Assembly (NCBI GenBank): GCA_041571855.1 | Contig: JBFFTH010000016.1 | Location: 1 to 21,431, forward strand | Length of the DNA stretch: 21,431 nt | Origin: JACKOF01 sp041571855 | Lineage (GTDB): Bacteria > Pseudomonadota > Gammaproteobacteria > Pseudomonadales > Porticoccaceae | Direction of reading: 5' to 3' | Shown: positions 14,569 through 21,431 of the stretch, one piece after another | Layout: the number at the start of each line of letters is the position of its first letter | Numbering within the stretch: the first letter of the stretch is position 1 | Position numbers and translations under genes: made by a program | Notes under the pieces: generated by a model | Seen by the model: the letters and a program-made list of their open reading frames with translations, nothing else | Told to the model about the DNA's origin: nothing | Database searches by the model: none

Positions 14569-16203
14569 TCATGTGATCACATCCGGCTTTTGACGGCCGG
14601 TAGAGGCGCGTATCTGCAGCAGCTGTTCTGCCGCATCTATAAGCTTTGCAAGCACCGGTTGGGGGTCGAGGTCATACCGGGAAGGAGTGGCCTGATACTG
14701 GTCAAAATAAATCCGCAGCGTTGCGCCCGATGTCCCGGTGCCGGATAGCCTGATAACAACCCGACCACCGTTGTCAAAAAACAGCCGAACGCCCTGACCC
14801 CGGCTCTCGCTGCCGTCAACCGGGTCGCGGTAACAGAAATCATCGGCACGGGTCACGGTCAGCCCGGCCAGCTGACGGCCGGCGAGCTGGTCGAGCGTTG
14901 CGCGCAGGTTCTCCAGCATCCTGCCGGCGACTGCACTGTCAATGGCTTCGTAATCATGGCGGGAAAAGTAATCGCGCCCGAATTGTTGCCAGTGTGCCAG
15001 CACAATTTCTCGCGCCGATAGCTTGCGCTCAGCGATGATGTTGAGCCAGAACAATACCGCCCAGAGACCATCTTTTTCCCGCACATGGCTGGAGCCTGTA
15101 CCAAAACTCTCCTCACCGCAGATCGCGATCTTGCCGGCATCCATCAGGTTGCCGAAAAACTTCCAGCCGGTCGGTGTTTCAAAACAGGGAATATCCATCA
15201 CCGCCGCCACCCGGTCCACGGCGCGGCTGGTTGGCATGGAGCGCGCCACACCGGGCAACCCCTGCCGATAACCGGGCACCAGGCCCGCATTGGCGACCAG
15301 CACGGCAAGGCTGTCACAGGGATTGATATAAAAGCCGCCACCCAGAACCATGTTGCGGTCGCCATCACCATCGGATGCTGCGCCAAATGACAGGGTTTCA
15401 TCTGCATTCATCCGCGCGACCAGCTCACGGGCGTGGATCAGGTTGGGATCCGGGTGGCCGCCGCCAAAATCCTCCCTTGGTTCCGCGTTGATGACTGTGC
15501 CGGGAGTTGCGCCGAGACGCTTTTCCAGGATTTCCACCGCATAGGGGCCGGTGATCGCGTGCATGGCGTCGTAACACATGCTAAAAGCAGGGTCGCTCAG
15601 CAGCTTCTGCATCTTCGGAAAATCAAACAGGTTTTCCATCAGTGCAGCGTAATCATTGACCGGATCGACAATCTCCACCAGGGTCTCTGCCACCTGCTGT
15701 ATCCCATCCGAGTCGAGATCGATCTCGGGCAGATCCAGGATCAGGTATTCACTGATCTCCATGCTCTGCCGGTATATCGCATCGGTGACCTTCTCCGCGG
15801 CGGGAGCTCCGTTGGCGCCATTGAACTTGATGCCAAAATCTTCCTCCGGTCCCCCGGGATTGTGGCTGGCGGAAAGGATAATCCCGCCGCAGGTCTGGTA
15901 TTTGCGAATCAGGCAGGACGCAGCCGGGGTTGAAAGCAAACCGCCGCGACCGACAATGAGTTTACTGAAACCGTTGGCTGCCGCCATGCGCACAATGGTC
16001 TGGATGGCCTGGCGGTTGTAGTAACGACCATCGCCGCCGACCACCAGTTCCCTGCCCGAGCAATCGCCAATGGTATTGAACACGGACTGGACAAAGTTCT
16101 CCAGATAATGCGGCTGCTGGAATTCGCGGACTTTCTTTCGCAGCCCGGAGGTACCCGGCTTCTGCCCGTCGTAGGGTTGTGTGGATACCCGAACAGGTTG
16201 CAT
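14569..16203 (-). CDS. pgm: Alpha-D-glucose phosphate-specific phosphoglucomutase
   Basis: Interconverts glucose-1-phosphate and glucose-6-phosphate for glycogen and nucleotide-sugar metabolism. It is 544 residues long and of the eukaryote/Agrobacterium-like PGM type. Seen: GTSG (17-20), the phosphoserine loop ASHNPGG with catalytic Ser113, the Mg site DGDGDR (278-283), the sugar-specificity loop GEESFG (363-368), and the phosphate-binding RLSGTGTSGATLRIY near the C-terminus. All key residues are present and the length is normal. It is divergent from ald across a 200-bp gap. Confidence 0.95.
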   Translation of the reverse strand: MQPVRVSTQPYDGQKPGTSGLRKKVREFQQPHYLENFVQSVFNTIGDCSGRELVVGGDGRYYNRQAIQTIVRMAAANGFSKLIVGRGGLLSTPAASCLIRKYQTCGGIILSASHNPGGPEEDFGIKFNGANGAPAAEKVTDAIYRQSMEISEYLILDLPEIDLDSDGIQQVAETLVEIVDPVNDYAALMENLFDFPKMQKLLSDPAFSMCYDAMHAITGPYAVEILEKRLGATPGTVINAEPREDFGGGHPDPNLIHARELVARMNADETLSFGAASDGDGDRNMVLGGGFYINPCDSLAVLVANAGLVPGYRQGLPGVARSMPTSRAVDRVAAVMDIPCFETPTGWKFFGNLMDAGKIAICGEESFGTGSSHVREKDGLWAVLFWLNIIAERKLSAREIVLAHWQQFGRDYFSRHDYEAIDSAVAGRMLENLRATLDQLAGRQLAGLTVTRADDFCYRDPVDGSESRGQGVRLFFDNGGRVVIRLSGTGTSGATLRIYFDQYQATPSRYDLDPQPVLAKLIDAAEQLLQIRASTGRQKPDVIT

Positions 16204-16274
16204 ATCGGCTGCCCCCGGATTAATGCTGTTTTGACTCTTTTACCTGACAAGCTTCGCGGGCGAAATCCCGCCTG

Positions 16275-16303
16275 CTGTCAACTTCGAGGATGCAGCGTAC
16301 AAT
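16275..16303 (+). promoter_or_regulatory. Candidate promoter of ald
   Basis: CTGTCA (16275-16280), a 17-nt spacer and TACAAT (16298-16303) make a reasonable sigma-70 promoter. Transcription from about 16310 would give a leader of some 95 nt carrying the repeats described separately. Confidence 0.5.
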
Positions 16304-16304
16304 A

Positions 16305-16376
16305 AAACAGGTCGACAAAGGTAATTTGGCTCGGGCAAAGCACCGACTCGGAACGGCTGTCCTGTTTAGGTCGACA
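16305..16376 (+). repeat. Paired repeats in the ald leader
   Basis: The 9-mer AGGTCGACA occurs at 16309-16317 and again at 16368-16376, 59 bp apart. A 7-bp inverted pair, AAACAGG (16305-16311) and CCTGTTT (16361-16367), encloses most of the interval, and TCGG/CCGA (from 16331) can form an inner stem. This could be a twin operator, for example for an Lrp/AldR-type regulator, or an RNA fold. It matches no riboswitch I know. Confidence 0.5.
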
Positions 16377-16403
16377 TTCCTATTGTACTGAGAGGCAAAC
16401 TAG

Positions 16404-17510
16404 ATGGTGATTGGTGTACCCAGGGAAATCAAAAACAACGAAAATCGCGTTGCCCTGACACCGGCTGGCGCGCGCCTGCTGACAGAAAAGGGACATCGCG
16501 TTTACCTGCAGACATCGGCCGGTGAGGGTTCCGGCTTTTCCGACCAGGACTACCGCGCTGCGGGTTGTGAAATCGTTGATGCAGCAACGGCCTGGAGTGC
16601 TCCGCTGGTACTGAAGATCAAGGAACCGCTGGCATCCGAGTACCACTTTCTCAGAGACCAGATCGTGTTTACCTATTTCCATCTGGCCGGTACCTCTCCG
16701 GCTCTGACTGACGCCCTGCTGCAAGCAGGCACAACAGCAGTCGCCTATGAAACCGTCAGGGATCAGCAGGGACGGCTGCCATTGCTGGCCCCGATGAGCG
16801 CGGTGGCGGGCAACATGGCGGCAACCATCGGCAGTTACTATCTGGCACGCTTCAACCAGGGCAAGGGCGTGCAACTTGGCCGCGTGCTGGGCAAACCCCA
16901 CGGCAAGGTAGCAATTCTCGGCGACGGGGTAGTGGCCAGCCACGCAGCAGCTGTAGCCACCAGCATGGGTGCCCGCACCCTGATCTTCAGCCGCGACCTG
17001 GATCGCGCTGATTCGCTGCAGGCAAAAATCTCTGCCCAACTGGAAGTACTTTTGTCGGCACCGGAAAATATTGAACGGGAACTTCGCGACGTCGACCTGC
17101 TGATTGGCGCCGTGCTGCAGCCGGGCGGCAAAGCGCCCTTTCTGGTAACAGATGCAATGGTGGCCAGCATGGAACCAGGCTCGGTGATCGTGGATGTCAG
17201 CATTGATCAGGGCGGCTGTATAGAGAGTTCGCGCCCTACCTCTCACTCAAACCCGGTTTTTACCCGGCATGATGTGATTCATTACTGCGTCACCAATATG
17301 CCCGGAGCCTACCCGCGCACATCCACCCTTGCGCTCACCGATGCCACCCTGCCCTACGTATTGCGCCTGGCCGAACAGGGCCTTGGCGCGCTGCAAAGTG
17401 ACAGGCATTTTGCCGAAGGCTTAAATGTCCACCGGGGAAAGCTCGCCTCCCTGCCGGTTGCGGAAAGCCTGGGGCTGGAGGCGCGCTATAAGGCCTTTGC
17501 AGCGCTTTGA
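16404..17510 (+). CDS. ald: Alanine dehydrogenase
   Basis: Reversible oxidative deamination of L-alanine to pyruvate and ammonia, 368 residues, the normal length. Family residues are present: Arg15 in NRVALTP, Lys73 in KIKEP, His93 in YFHLAG, Asp268 in SIDQGG, and NMPGAYPRTST (298-308). The nucleotide-binding loop is unusual: GDGVVA (173-178) replaces the common GxGxxG, and the acidic residue ending the second beta-strand is replaced by Ser196-Arg197, which suggests NADP use. The start is set by GAGAGG 8 nt before ATG 16404. It is flanked by divergent pgm and convergent thrC, and is not in an operon. Confidence 0.93.
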   Translation: MVIGVPREIKNNENRVALTPAGARLLTEKGHRVYLQTSAGEGSGFSDQDYRAAGCEIVDAATAWSAPLVLKIKEPLASEYHFLRDQIVFTYFHLAGTSPALTDALLQAGTTAVAYETVRDQQGRLPLLAPMSAVAGNMAATIGSYYLARFNQGKGVQLGRVLGKPHGKVAILGDGVVASHAAAVATSMGARTLIFSRDLDRADSLQAKISAQLEVLLSAPENIERELRDVDLLIGAVLQPGGKAPFLVTDAMVASMEPGSVIVDVSIDQGGCIESSRPTSHSNPVFTRHDVIHYCVTNMPGAYPRTSTLALTDATLPYVLRLAEQGLGALQSDRHFAEGLNVHRGKLASLPVAESLGLEARYKAFAAL

Positions 17511-17605
17511 ACAGTGCACCGCAGGCTATTTACCCTGCAGTCTTGCCGTGCCCCGTGGAAAACCCGCCCAGTGTCAGACTCGAGGCTGGACAACCCCGCA
17601 ACGGC

Positions 17606-19006
17606 TCAGGCTTTGATATTTTCCGCGATAAACTGGTGCACGGCGCCGAGGTCATTGGGCTGGACACTGAAGCGTTCCTCGCGCTGGAACAAATCTGCCA
17701 TGTGATGGGGCAACTGCGGTTCAGCGGGATAACCGGACTTCAAAATCGCCTCCGGAAATTTGGCCGGGTGTGCCGTAGACAGGCATACCATGGGGATATC
17801 CCGGCGGCGGCGGGATTGACGTGCGGCTTCAACGCCGATCGCGGTATGGGGGTCCAGCAGGTACTCGGTGTTGTCCCAGACATCGGCAATCACTTTCAGC
17901 ATCGCACTGTCATCCAGCCGATAGCTGCTGAACAGCTTGCGAGCCCTGGCCAGAGGCAGTTCTGCCAATTTCAATTTACCGGCGCTCCTGAACTCCGCCA
18001 TTAACTCGGCGATGGCTGCACTGTCACGGTCGTACAAGTCGAACAGCATGCGCTCAAAGTTGCTGGACACCATGATATCCATCGACGGCGCCAGGCTGTG
18101 GATCAGCGCACGGGTGCTGTGGTCATTGCTGCTGATGCAGCGGTGCAGGATGTCGTTGGCATTGGTGGCAATTACCAGCTGGTCGATGGGCAGGCCCATG
18201 CGTTTGGCCAGGTAGCCGGCAAAGATATCGCCAAAATTGCCAGTCGGCACCGAGAAAGAGACCGGGCGATGAGGCCCGCCCAGCGCCAGAGCGGCATAAA
18301 AATAGTAGACAATCTGGGCCATGATACGCGCCCAGTTGATCGAGTTCACCGCCACCAGCTGGCGATCCTGTGGCAGGAAAGACTGATCAGCAAAACTGGC
18401 TTTGACCATGTTCTGGCAATCGTCAAAGTTCCCCTCCAGGGCGATATTGTGAACATTGCCATCCAGCACGGTGGTCATCTGGCGGCGCTGCACATCGGAA
18501 ACCCTGTTGTGGGGGTGCAGGATAAAGATGTCCACGTGTTCACTGTGACGGCAGCCCTCAATGGCTGCTGAACCGGTATCACCGGAGGTGGCGCCCATGA
18601 TGACCACTTTCTGCCCGCGCCGGGTCAGCACGTGGTCGAGAAGGTTGCCGAGAAACTGCAGCGCGAAATCCTTGAACGCCAGGGTCGGACCCTGGAACAG
18701 CTCGAGGATGAATTCGTTGTGTGCGGTCTGCACCAGGGGGGCTATGGCATCGTGGCGAAAAGTGCTGTAGCTCTTTTCGATCAAGCTGCGGAGGTCATCA
18801 GCTGACACCTCGTCAGCCACAAACGGCGTCATCAACCTGAAGGCCAGCTCCTGATAGGACAATCCTGCCCAGGACGCAATTTCCTGCGGGGAAAATTCCG
18901 GGATGGTCTCAGGCACATAGAGACCGCCATCCGATGCCAGACCGGCCAGCACAGCTTCTTCAAAGGTCAGTGCGGGCGCCAGCCCGCGAGTGCTGATATA
19001 TTTCAC
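17606..19006 (-). CDS. thrC: Threonine synthase
   Basis: PLP enzyme converting O-phospho-L-homoserine to L-threonine, 466 residues. The N-terminal KYISTRG and ASDGGLYVP are family hallmarks; Lys112 in PTLAFKDFALQ carries the PLP; GATSGDTGSAA (138-148) binds phosphate. The C-terminal region with CLSTAHPAKFPEAI is intact. The start codon is GTG (19006-19004), preceded by AGGAG about 6 nt away. It follows hom after 14 bp on the same strand, so both very likely lie on one transcript, giving the last steps of threonine synthesis; the homoserine kinase gene is not in the window. Confidence 0.95.
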   Translation of the reverse strand: MKYISTRGLAPALTFEEAVLAGLASDGGLYVPETIPEFSPQEIASWAGLSYQELAFRLMTPFVADEVSADDLRSLIEKSYSTFRHDAIAPLVQTAHNEFILELFQGPTLAFKDFALQFLGNLLDHVLTRRGQKVVIMGATSGDTGSAAIEGCRHSEHVDIFILHPHNRVSDVQRRQMTTVLDGNVHNIALEGNFDDCQNMVKASFADQSFLPQDRQLVAVNSINWARIMAQIVYYFYAALALGGPHRPVSFSVPTGNFGDIFAGYLAKRMGLPIDQLVIATNANDILHRCISSNDHSTRALIHSLAPSMDIMVSSNFERMLFDLYDRDSAAIAELMAEFRSAGKLKLAELPLARARKLFSSYRLDDSAMLKVIADVWDNTEYLLDPHTAIGVEAARQSRRRRDIPMVCLSTAHPAKFPEAILKSGYPAEPQLPHHMADLFQREERFSVQPNDLGAVHQFIAENIKA

Positions 19007-19020
19007 TTCGTCTCCTGTTT

Positions 19021-20325
19021 TTAACCTAGAGATTCAACGCGAATTCGCACCACGTCACCTGCCGTAGCGGGCAGGGCCTGAATCCGGTCCACGGCTTCGT
19101 CGAGTCGGCCTTCAACAGCGCGATCGGTCAGCATTACCAGTGGCACAAAGTCCGGATCGCCCTCCAGCGCCTTCTGGATCACGGCCTCAACACTGATGCC
19201 CGCATCACTCAGGATCTGGGTGATTTTTGACAGAACTCCTGGCTCATCCCTGGCCGAGATACGCAGGTAGTATGCAGTCTCGACCTGGTCGACAGGCAGA
19301 ATATTGATGTCATTGAGGCAGTCCGGCTGGAAACCCAGGTGGGGTACACGGTGTTCCGGGTCGGCAGTCAGGGTGCGCGCCAGGTCAATAATATCGGCTA
19401 TCACCGCAGAGGCTGTCGGCTCTGCTCCGGCGCCGGCACCGTAGTAGAGTGTGGGGCCAACCGCATCACCCTTAACCAGCACAGCGTTCATCACGCCATT
19501 GACATTGGCGATCAGTCGCCTCTCGGGGATCAGGGTAGGATGCACACGCAGTTCCACTCCGCCGTTATTTCTGCGCGCAATACCGAGATGCTTGATACGG
19601 TAACCCAGCTCCTCGGCGTATTTGATGTCCTGGATTTCGATCTTGCTGATGCCCTCGGTAAAAGCCTTGTCCACCTGCAGCGGGATACCAAACGCGAGCG
19701 AAGCCAGGATCACCAGTTTGTGGGCAGCGTCTATACCCTCGACATCAAAAGTCGGGTCGGCCTCTGCATAACCGAGCGCCTGCGCCTCTTTCAGCACGTC
19801 CTCAAAGGCTCTGCCCTTGTCACGCATTTCCGTAAGAATAAAGTTGCCGGTGCCGTTGATAATGCCCGCCAGCCACTCGATTTGATTGGCCGCCAGGCCC
19901 TCCCGGATCGCCTTGATAATGGGAATACCACCGGCAACCGCCGCCTCGAAGGCAACAGTGACGCCCTGCGCCTTTGCCGCAGCAAAAATATCGTTGCCAA
20001 ATTCAGCGATCAGCGCCTTATTGGCGGTCACCACGTGCTTGCCATTGGCGATGGCTTTCATCACCAGTTCCCGGGCGACCGTTGTGCCGCCAATCAGCTC
20101 GACAACAATATCGACTTCAGGGTTTTCGGCGACCGCAAAAATATCCCGACTCACGATGACACCGGAAAGATTGCAGCCGGGATTATCCCGTCGCGCGCCC
20201 ACCTGAATCAGTTCAATCTTGCAGCCTGCCCGGGAATTGATGGAGGAAATATTTCGCGCCAGCACATTGACTGTGCCGCTGCCCACGGTACCGAGGCCGC
20301 AAATGCCGATCTTCACTGAATTCAA
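19021..20325 (-). CDS. hom: Homoserine dehydrogenase (monofunctional)
   Basis: Reduces aspartate semialdehyde to homoserine for threonine and methionine. 434 residues if started at TTG 20325. Seen: Rossmann motif GICGLGTVGSG (7-17), the catalytic-domain segments AVAGGIPIIKAIREGL and GIINGTGNFILTEM, and a C-terminal ACT domain (about 350-434, YLRISARDEPGVLSKI) for feedback control by threonine. There is no aspartokinase fusion. The TTG has GGAAGGT 6 nt upstream; the ATG 14 codons further up has no ribosome site and lies inside the -10 region of the gene's promoter. The 434-residue length agrees with Pseudomonas-type Hom. Confidence 0.92.
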   Translation of the reverse strand: MNSVKIGICGLGTVGSGTVNVLARNISSINSRAGCKIELIQVGARRDNPGCNLSGVIVSRDIFAVAENPEVDIVVELIGGTTVARELVMKAIANGKHVVTANKALIAEFGNDIFAAAKAQGVTVAFEAAVAGGIPIIKAIREGLAANQIEWLAGIINGTGNFILTEMRDKGRAFEDVLKEAQALGYAEADPTFDVEGIDAAHKLVILASLAFGIPLQVDKAFTEGISKIEIQDIKYAEELGYRIKHLGIARRNNGGVELRVHPTLIPERRLIANVNGVMNAVLVKGDAVGPTLYYGAGAGAEPTASAVIADIIDLARTLTADPEHRVPHLGFQPDCLNDINILPVDQVETAYYLRISARDEPGVLSKITQILSDAGISVEAVIQKALEGDPDFVPLVMLTDRAVEGRLDEAVDRIQALPATAGDVVRIRVESLG

Positions 20326-20363
20326 GGTGTTACCTTCCGATATGCCCGCTGGAAAAGGTGGCC

Positions 20364-20392
20364 ACATTATCGCCGCAGGGCGACACTGTCAA
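20364..20392 (-). promoter_or_regulatory. Sigma-70 promoter of hom-thrC
   Basis: On the minus strand a perfect TTGACA (20392-20387) is followed by GATAAT (20371-20366) after 15 nt, or by TAATGT (20369-20364) after 17 nt. Either puts the transcript start near 20358, downstream of the alternative ATG of hom and about 30 nt before its TTG. Confidence 0.65.
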
Positions 20393-20425
20393 TTGCCATC
20401 GGGGGATTAGCGAGGTTTTGCTGAG

Positions 20426-20454
20426 GGGTGGCCGCAGATAAATTGCTGCCACCC
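20426..20454. other. Strong hairpin between dsbC and hom
   Basis: GGGTGGC (20426-20432) pairs perfectly with GCCACCC (20448-20454), and after one mismatch GCA pairs with TGC around a 7-nt loop. It lies just after the dsbC stop, but no T-run follows on either strand, so it is not a standard intrinsic terminator. It may stabilise the dsbC 3' end or weaken read-through into hom. Confidence 0.5.
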
Positions 20455-20463
20455 GATTAAAGG

Positions 20464-21207
20464 CTAAATATCCAGGATTTTCAGCAGGGCTGCGGCGGGT
20501 CGATAGCCTGGCAACATGGTGCCATCCTCGAGCACCAGCGCAGGCGTTCCGGTTACACCGACTTTACGCCCCAGGGCCAGCTGGGAGGCGACCGGGTTAC
20601 CCTGACAGATATTTTCGGCCACTGGCCTGTTTTGTTTCAGCATCGTCAATGCCGCGGGCTTGTCCTCTGCGCACCAGGCAGAAGCAATTTTGCGATAGGA
20701 GTTGGAATGCACCCCGGCACGTGGGAATGCGAGATAACGCACTTCTACACCCTTTGCTGTCAGGTCGGGCACCACCTCATTGTGCAATTTACGGCAATAG
20801 CCACAATCCACATCGGTGAACACATAAATCACCGCTTTTTTCTCACCGCTGGCAGGAAAGACGATGGCATCATCTGCCTTGACCGATGACATCAGTTCGC
20901 GGCGAATCTGGTTGGCCTTCATATCCGCCACGTCGACAAAATGTCCCGAGCGGGCCTGGTAGAGATTGCCTACCAGAAAGTACTCACCGGATTTGCTGAC
21001 ATAGATGCTCTCGGTACCACCATCAATGCGGACGATATACAGGCCCTCGACGGGTGAAGTCTCAACACCGCTGAATTCAAGGTCCGGCAACGCCGAGGAG
21101 AGTTTGCCAATAATGCTGGCGGATAACTCAGCCGGCACTTCGTCAGCCTGAGCTGCCGTCACAGCCAGGATGAATGCCAGCGGAATAAAAAACAATCGTT
21201 GAAACAT
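20464..21207 (-). CDS. dsbC: Thiol:disulfide interchange protein DsbC
   Basis: Periplasmic disulfide isomerase, 247 residues. The signal peptide (1-21, ending TAAQA) is followed by the dimerisation domain (about 22-85) and a thioredoxin domain. The active site CGYC is at 135-138 in TDVDCGYCRKLH, the cis-proline at 222 in VTGTPAL, and a second Cys pair (179 and 201) matches the structural disulfide of DsbC. The ATG giving MFQRLFFIPL is preferred because it starts the signal peptide; in-frame extension upstream would run into xerD. It lies 76 bp downstream of xerD, the usual xerD-dsbC order. Confidence 0.95.
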   Translation of the reverse strand: MFQRLFFIPLAFILAVTAAQADEVPAELSASIIGKLSSALPDLEFSGVETSPVEGLYIVRIDGGTESIYVSKSGEYFLVGNLYQARSGHFVDVADMKANQIRRELMSSVKADDAIVFPASGEKKAVIYVFTDVDCGYCRKLHNEVVPDLTAKGVEVRYLAFPRAGVHSNSYRKIASAWCAEDKPAALTMLKQNRPVAENICQGNPVASQLALGRKVGVTGTPALVLEDGTMLPGYRPAAALLKILDI

Positions 21208-21283
21208 AGGGAGAACCTGTCGCTTATCACCTTCGGGGGATTGGAGTCTGAGGCCTGAAAGAGGTTCCGTCAATGCCTGTAAA

Positions 21284-21431
21284 TTAACCCCTCGGATGGT
21301 GCTCTGCATGCAAAGACTTCATCCGGCTGGAAGCAATATGGGTATAGATCTGGGTAGTGGACAAATCACTGTGCCCCAGCAATACCTGCACCACCCGCAG
21401 ATCGGCGCCGTGATTCAACAGGTGGGTGGCA
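21284..21431 (-). CDS. xerD: Site-specific tyrosine recombinase XerD, C-terminal end
   Basis: The frame from the window edge to TAA (21286-21284) gives 48 residues nearly identical in pattern to the XerD C-terminus: ATHLLNHGADLRVVQ, then LLGHSDLSTTQIYTH with the conserved His and the Tyr nucleophile, ending LHAEHHPRG. XerD works with XerC at dif to resolve chromosome dimers. The HHPRG ending and the dsbC neighbour favour XerD over XerC. The rest of the gene lies beyond the window. Confidence 0.93.
   Translation of the reverse strand, partial: ATHLLNHGADLRVVQVLLGHSDLSTTQIYTHIASSRMKSLHAEHHPRG

Noticed and set aside
16380..17246. 288-codon open frame antisense to ald
   Set aside because: Ald is certain from its catalytic residues; the antisense product is Gln/His/Cys-rich noise.
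17521..17538. GCAGG/CCTGC hairpin between ald and thrC
   Set aside because: A five-base stem with no T-run; not a credible terminator for either convergent gene.
19339..20319. 326-codon open frame antisense to hom
   Set aside because: It mirrors the coding frame of a clear homoserine dehydrogenase and has no domain features.

Overview
The window is a stretch of gammaproteobacterial chromosome, probably from a free-living, perhaps marine, lineage. The placement rests on gene order and protein character: xerD-dsbC-hom-thrC in one direction with recJ further along is a Pseudomonas-type order; ybbP-ybbA divergent from tesA is the order seen in E. coli and many relatives; Uup, RecJ, XerD and DsbC all look typically gammaproteobacterial. 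I cannot place it to genus. Genes are dense on both strands, and I see no tRNA, rRNA, CRISPR array, insertion sequence or prophage.

Left part (1-4660): the 3' end of selO (protein adenylyltransferase) runs into a bidirectional hairpin terminator facing an enlarged acyl-CoA dehydrogenase. Next comes the most distinctive locus, a two-gene metal-response operon on the minus strand. It encodes a CueR-type Cu(I)/Ag(I) sensor with Ser77, Cys112 and Cys120 at the E. coli CueR positions, translationally overlapped with an ArsP/YraQ-like (DUF318) permease whose soluble N-terminus carries four Cys-His pairs and a Cys-Cys pair. A textbook CueR operator with a 19-bp promoter spacer lies directly upstream, so the operon should be autoregulated by copper or silver. 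A gene-poor 450-bp stretch follows.

Middle (4660-12150): an SLT-like lipoprotein on the plus strand; a 480-bp gene-free gap with repeat-like features; the ABC exporter pair ybbP/ybbA (minus) divergent from the periplasmic esterase tesA (plus); uup (ABC-F ATPase) behind an extended -10 promoter; and the small flavoprotein dodecin, convergent with recJ.

Right part (12150-21431): recJ, a secreted glycine-zipper protein and phosphoglucomutase on the minus strand; alanine dehydrogenase on the plus strand with a leader carrying repeats; then thrC, hom, dsbC and the 3' end of xerD on the minus strand. Hom and ThrC catalyse steps of threonine synthesis from aspartate semialdehyde and lie 14 bp apart. 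Hom appears to start at TTG, because a strong promoter covers the upstream ATG. ThrC starts at GTG. The pgm/ald/secreted-protein block separates thrC from recJ. The alanine dehydrogenase has a cofactor pocket that suggests NADP rather than NAD.

Most of the window is housekeeping DNA. The best candidate for an under-described system is the CueR-controlled Cys/His-rich permease.
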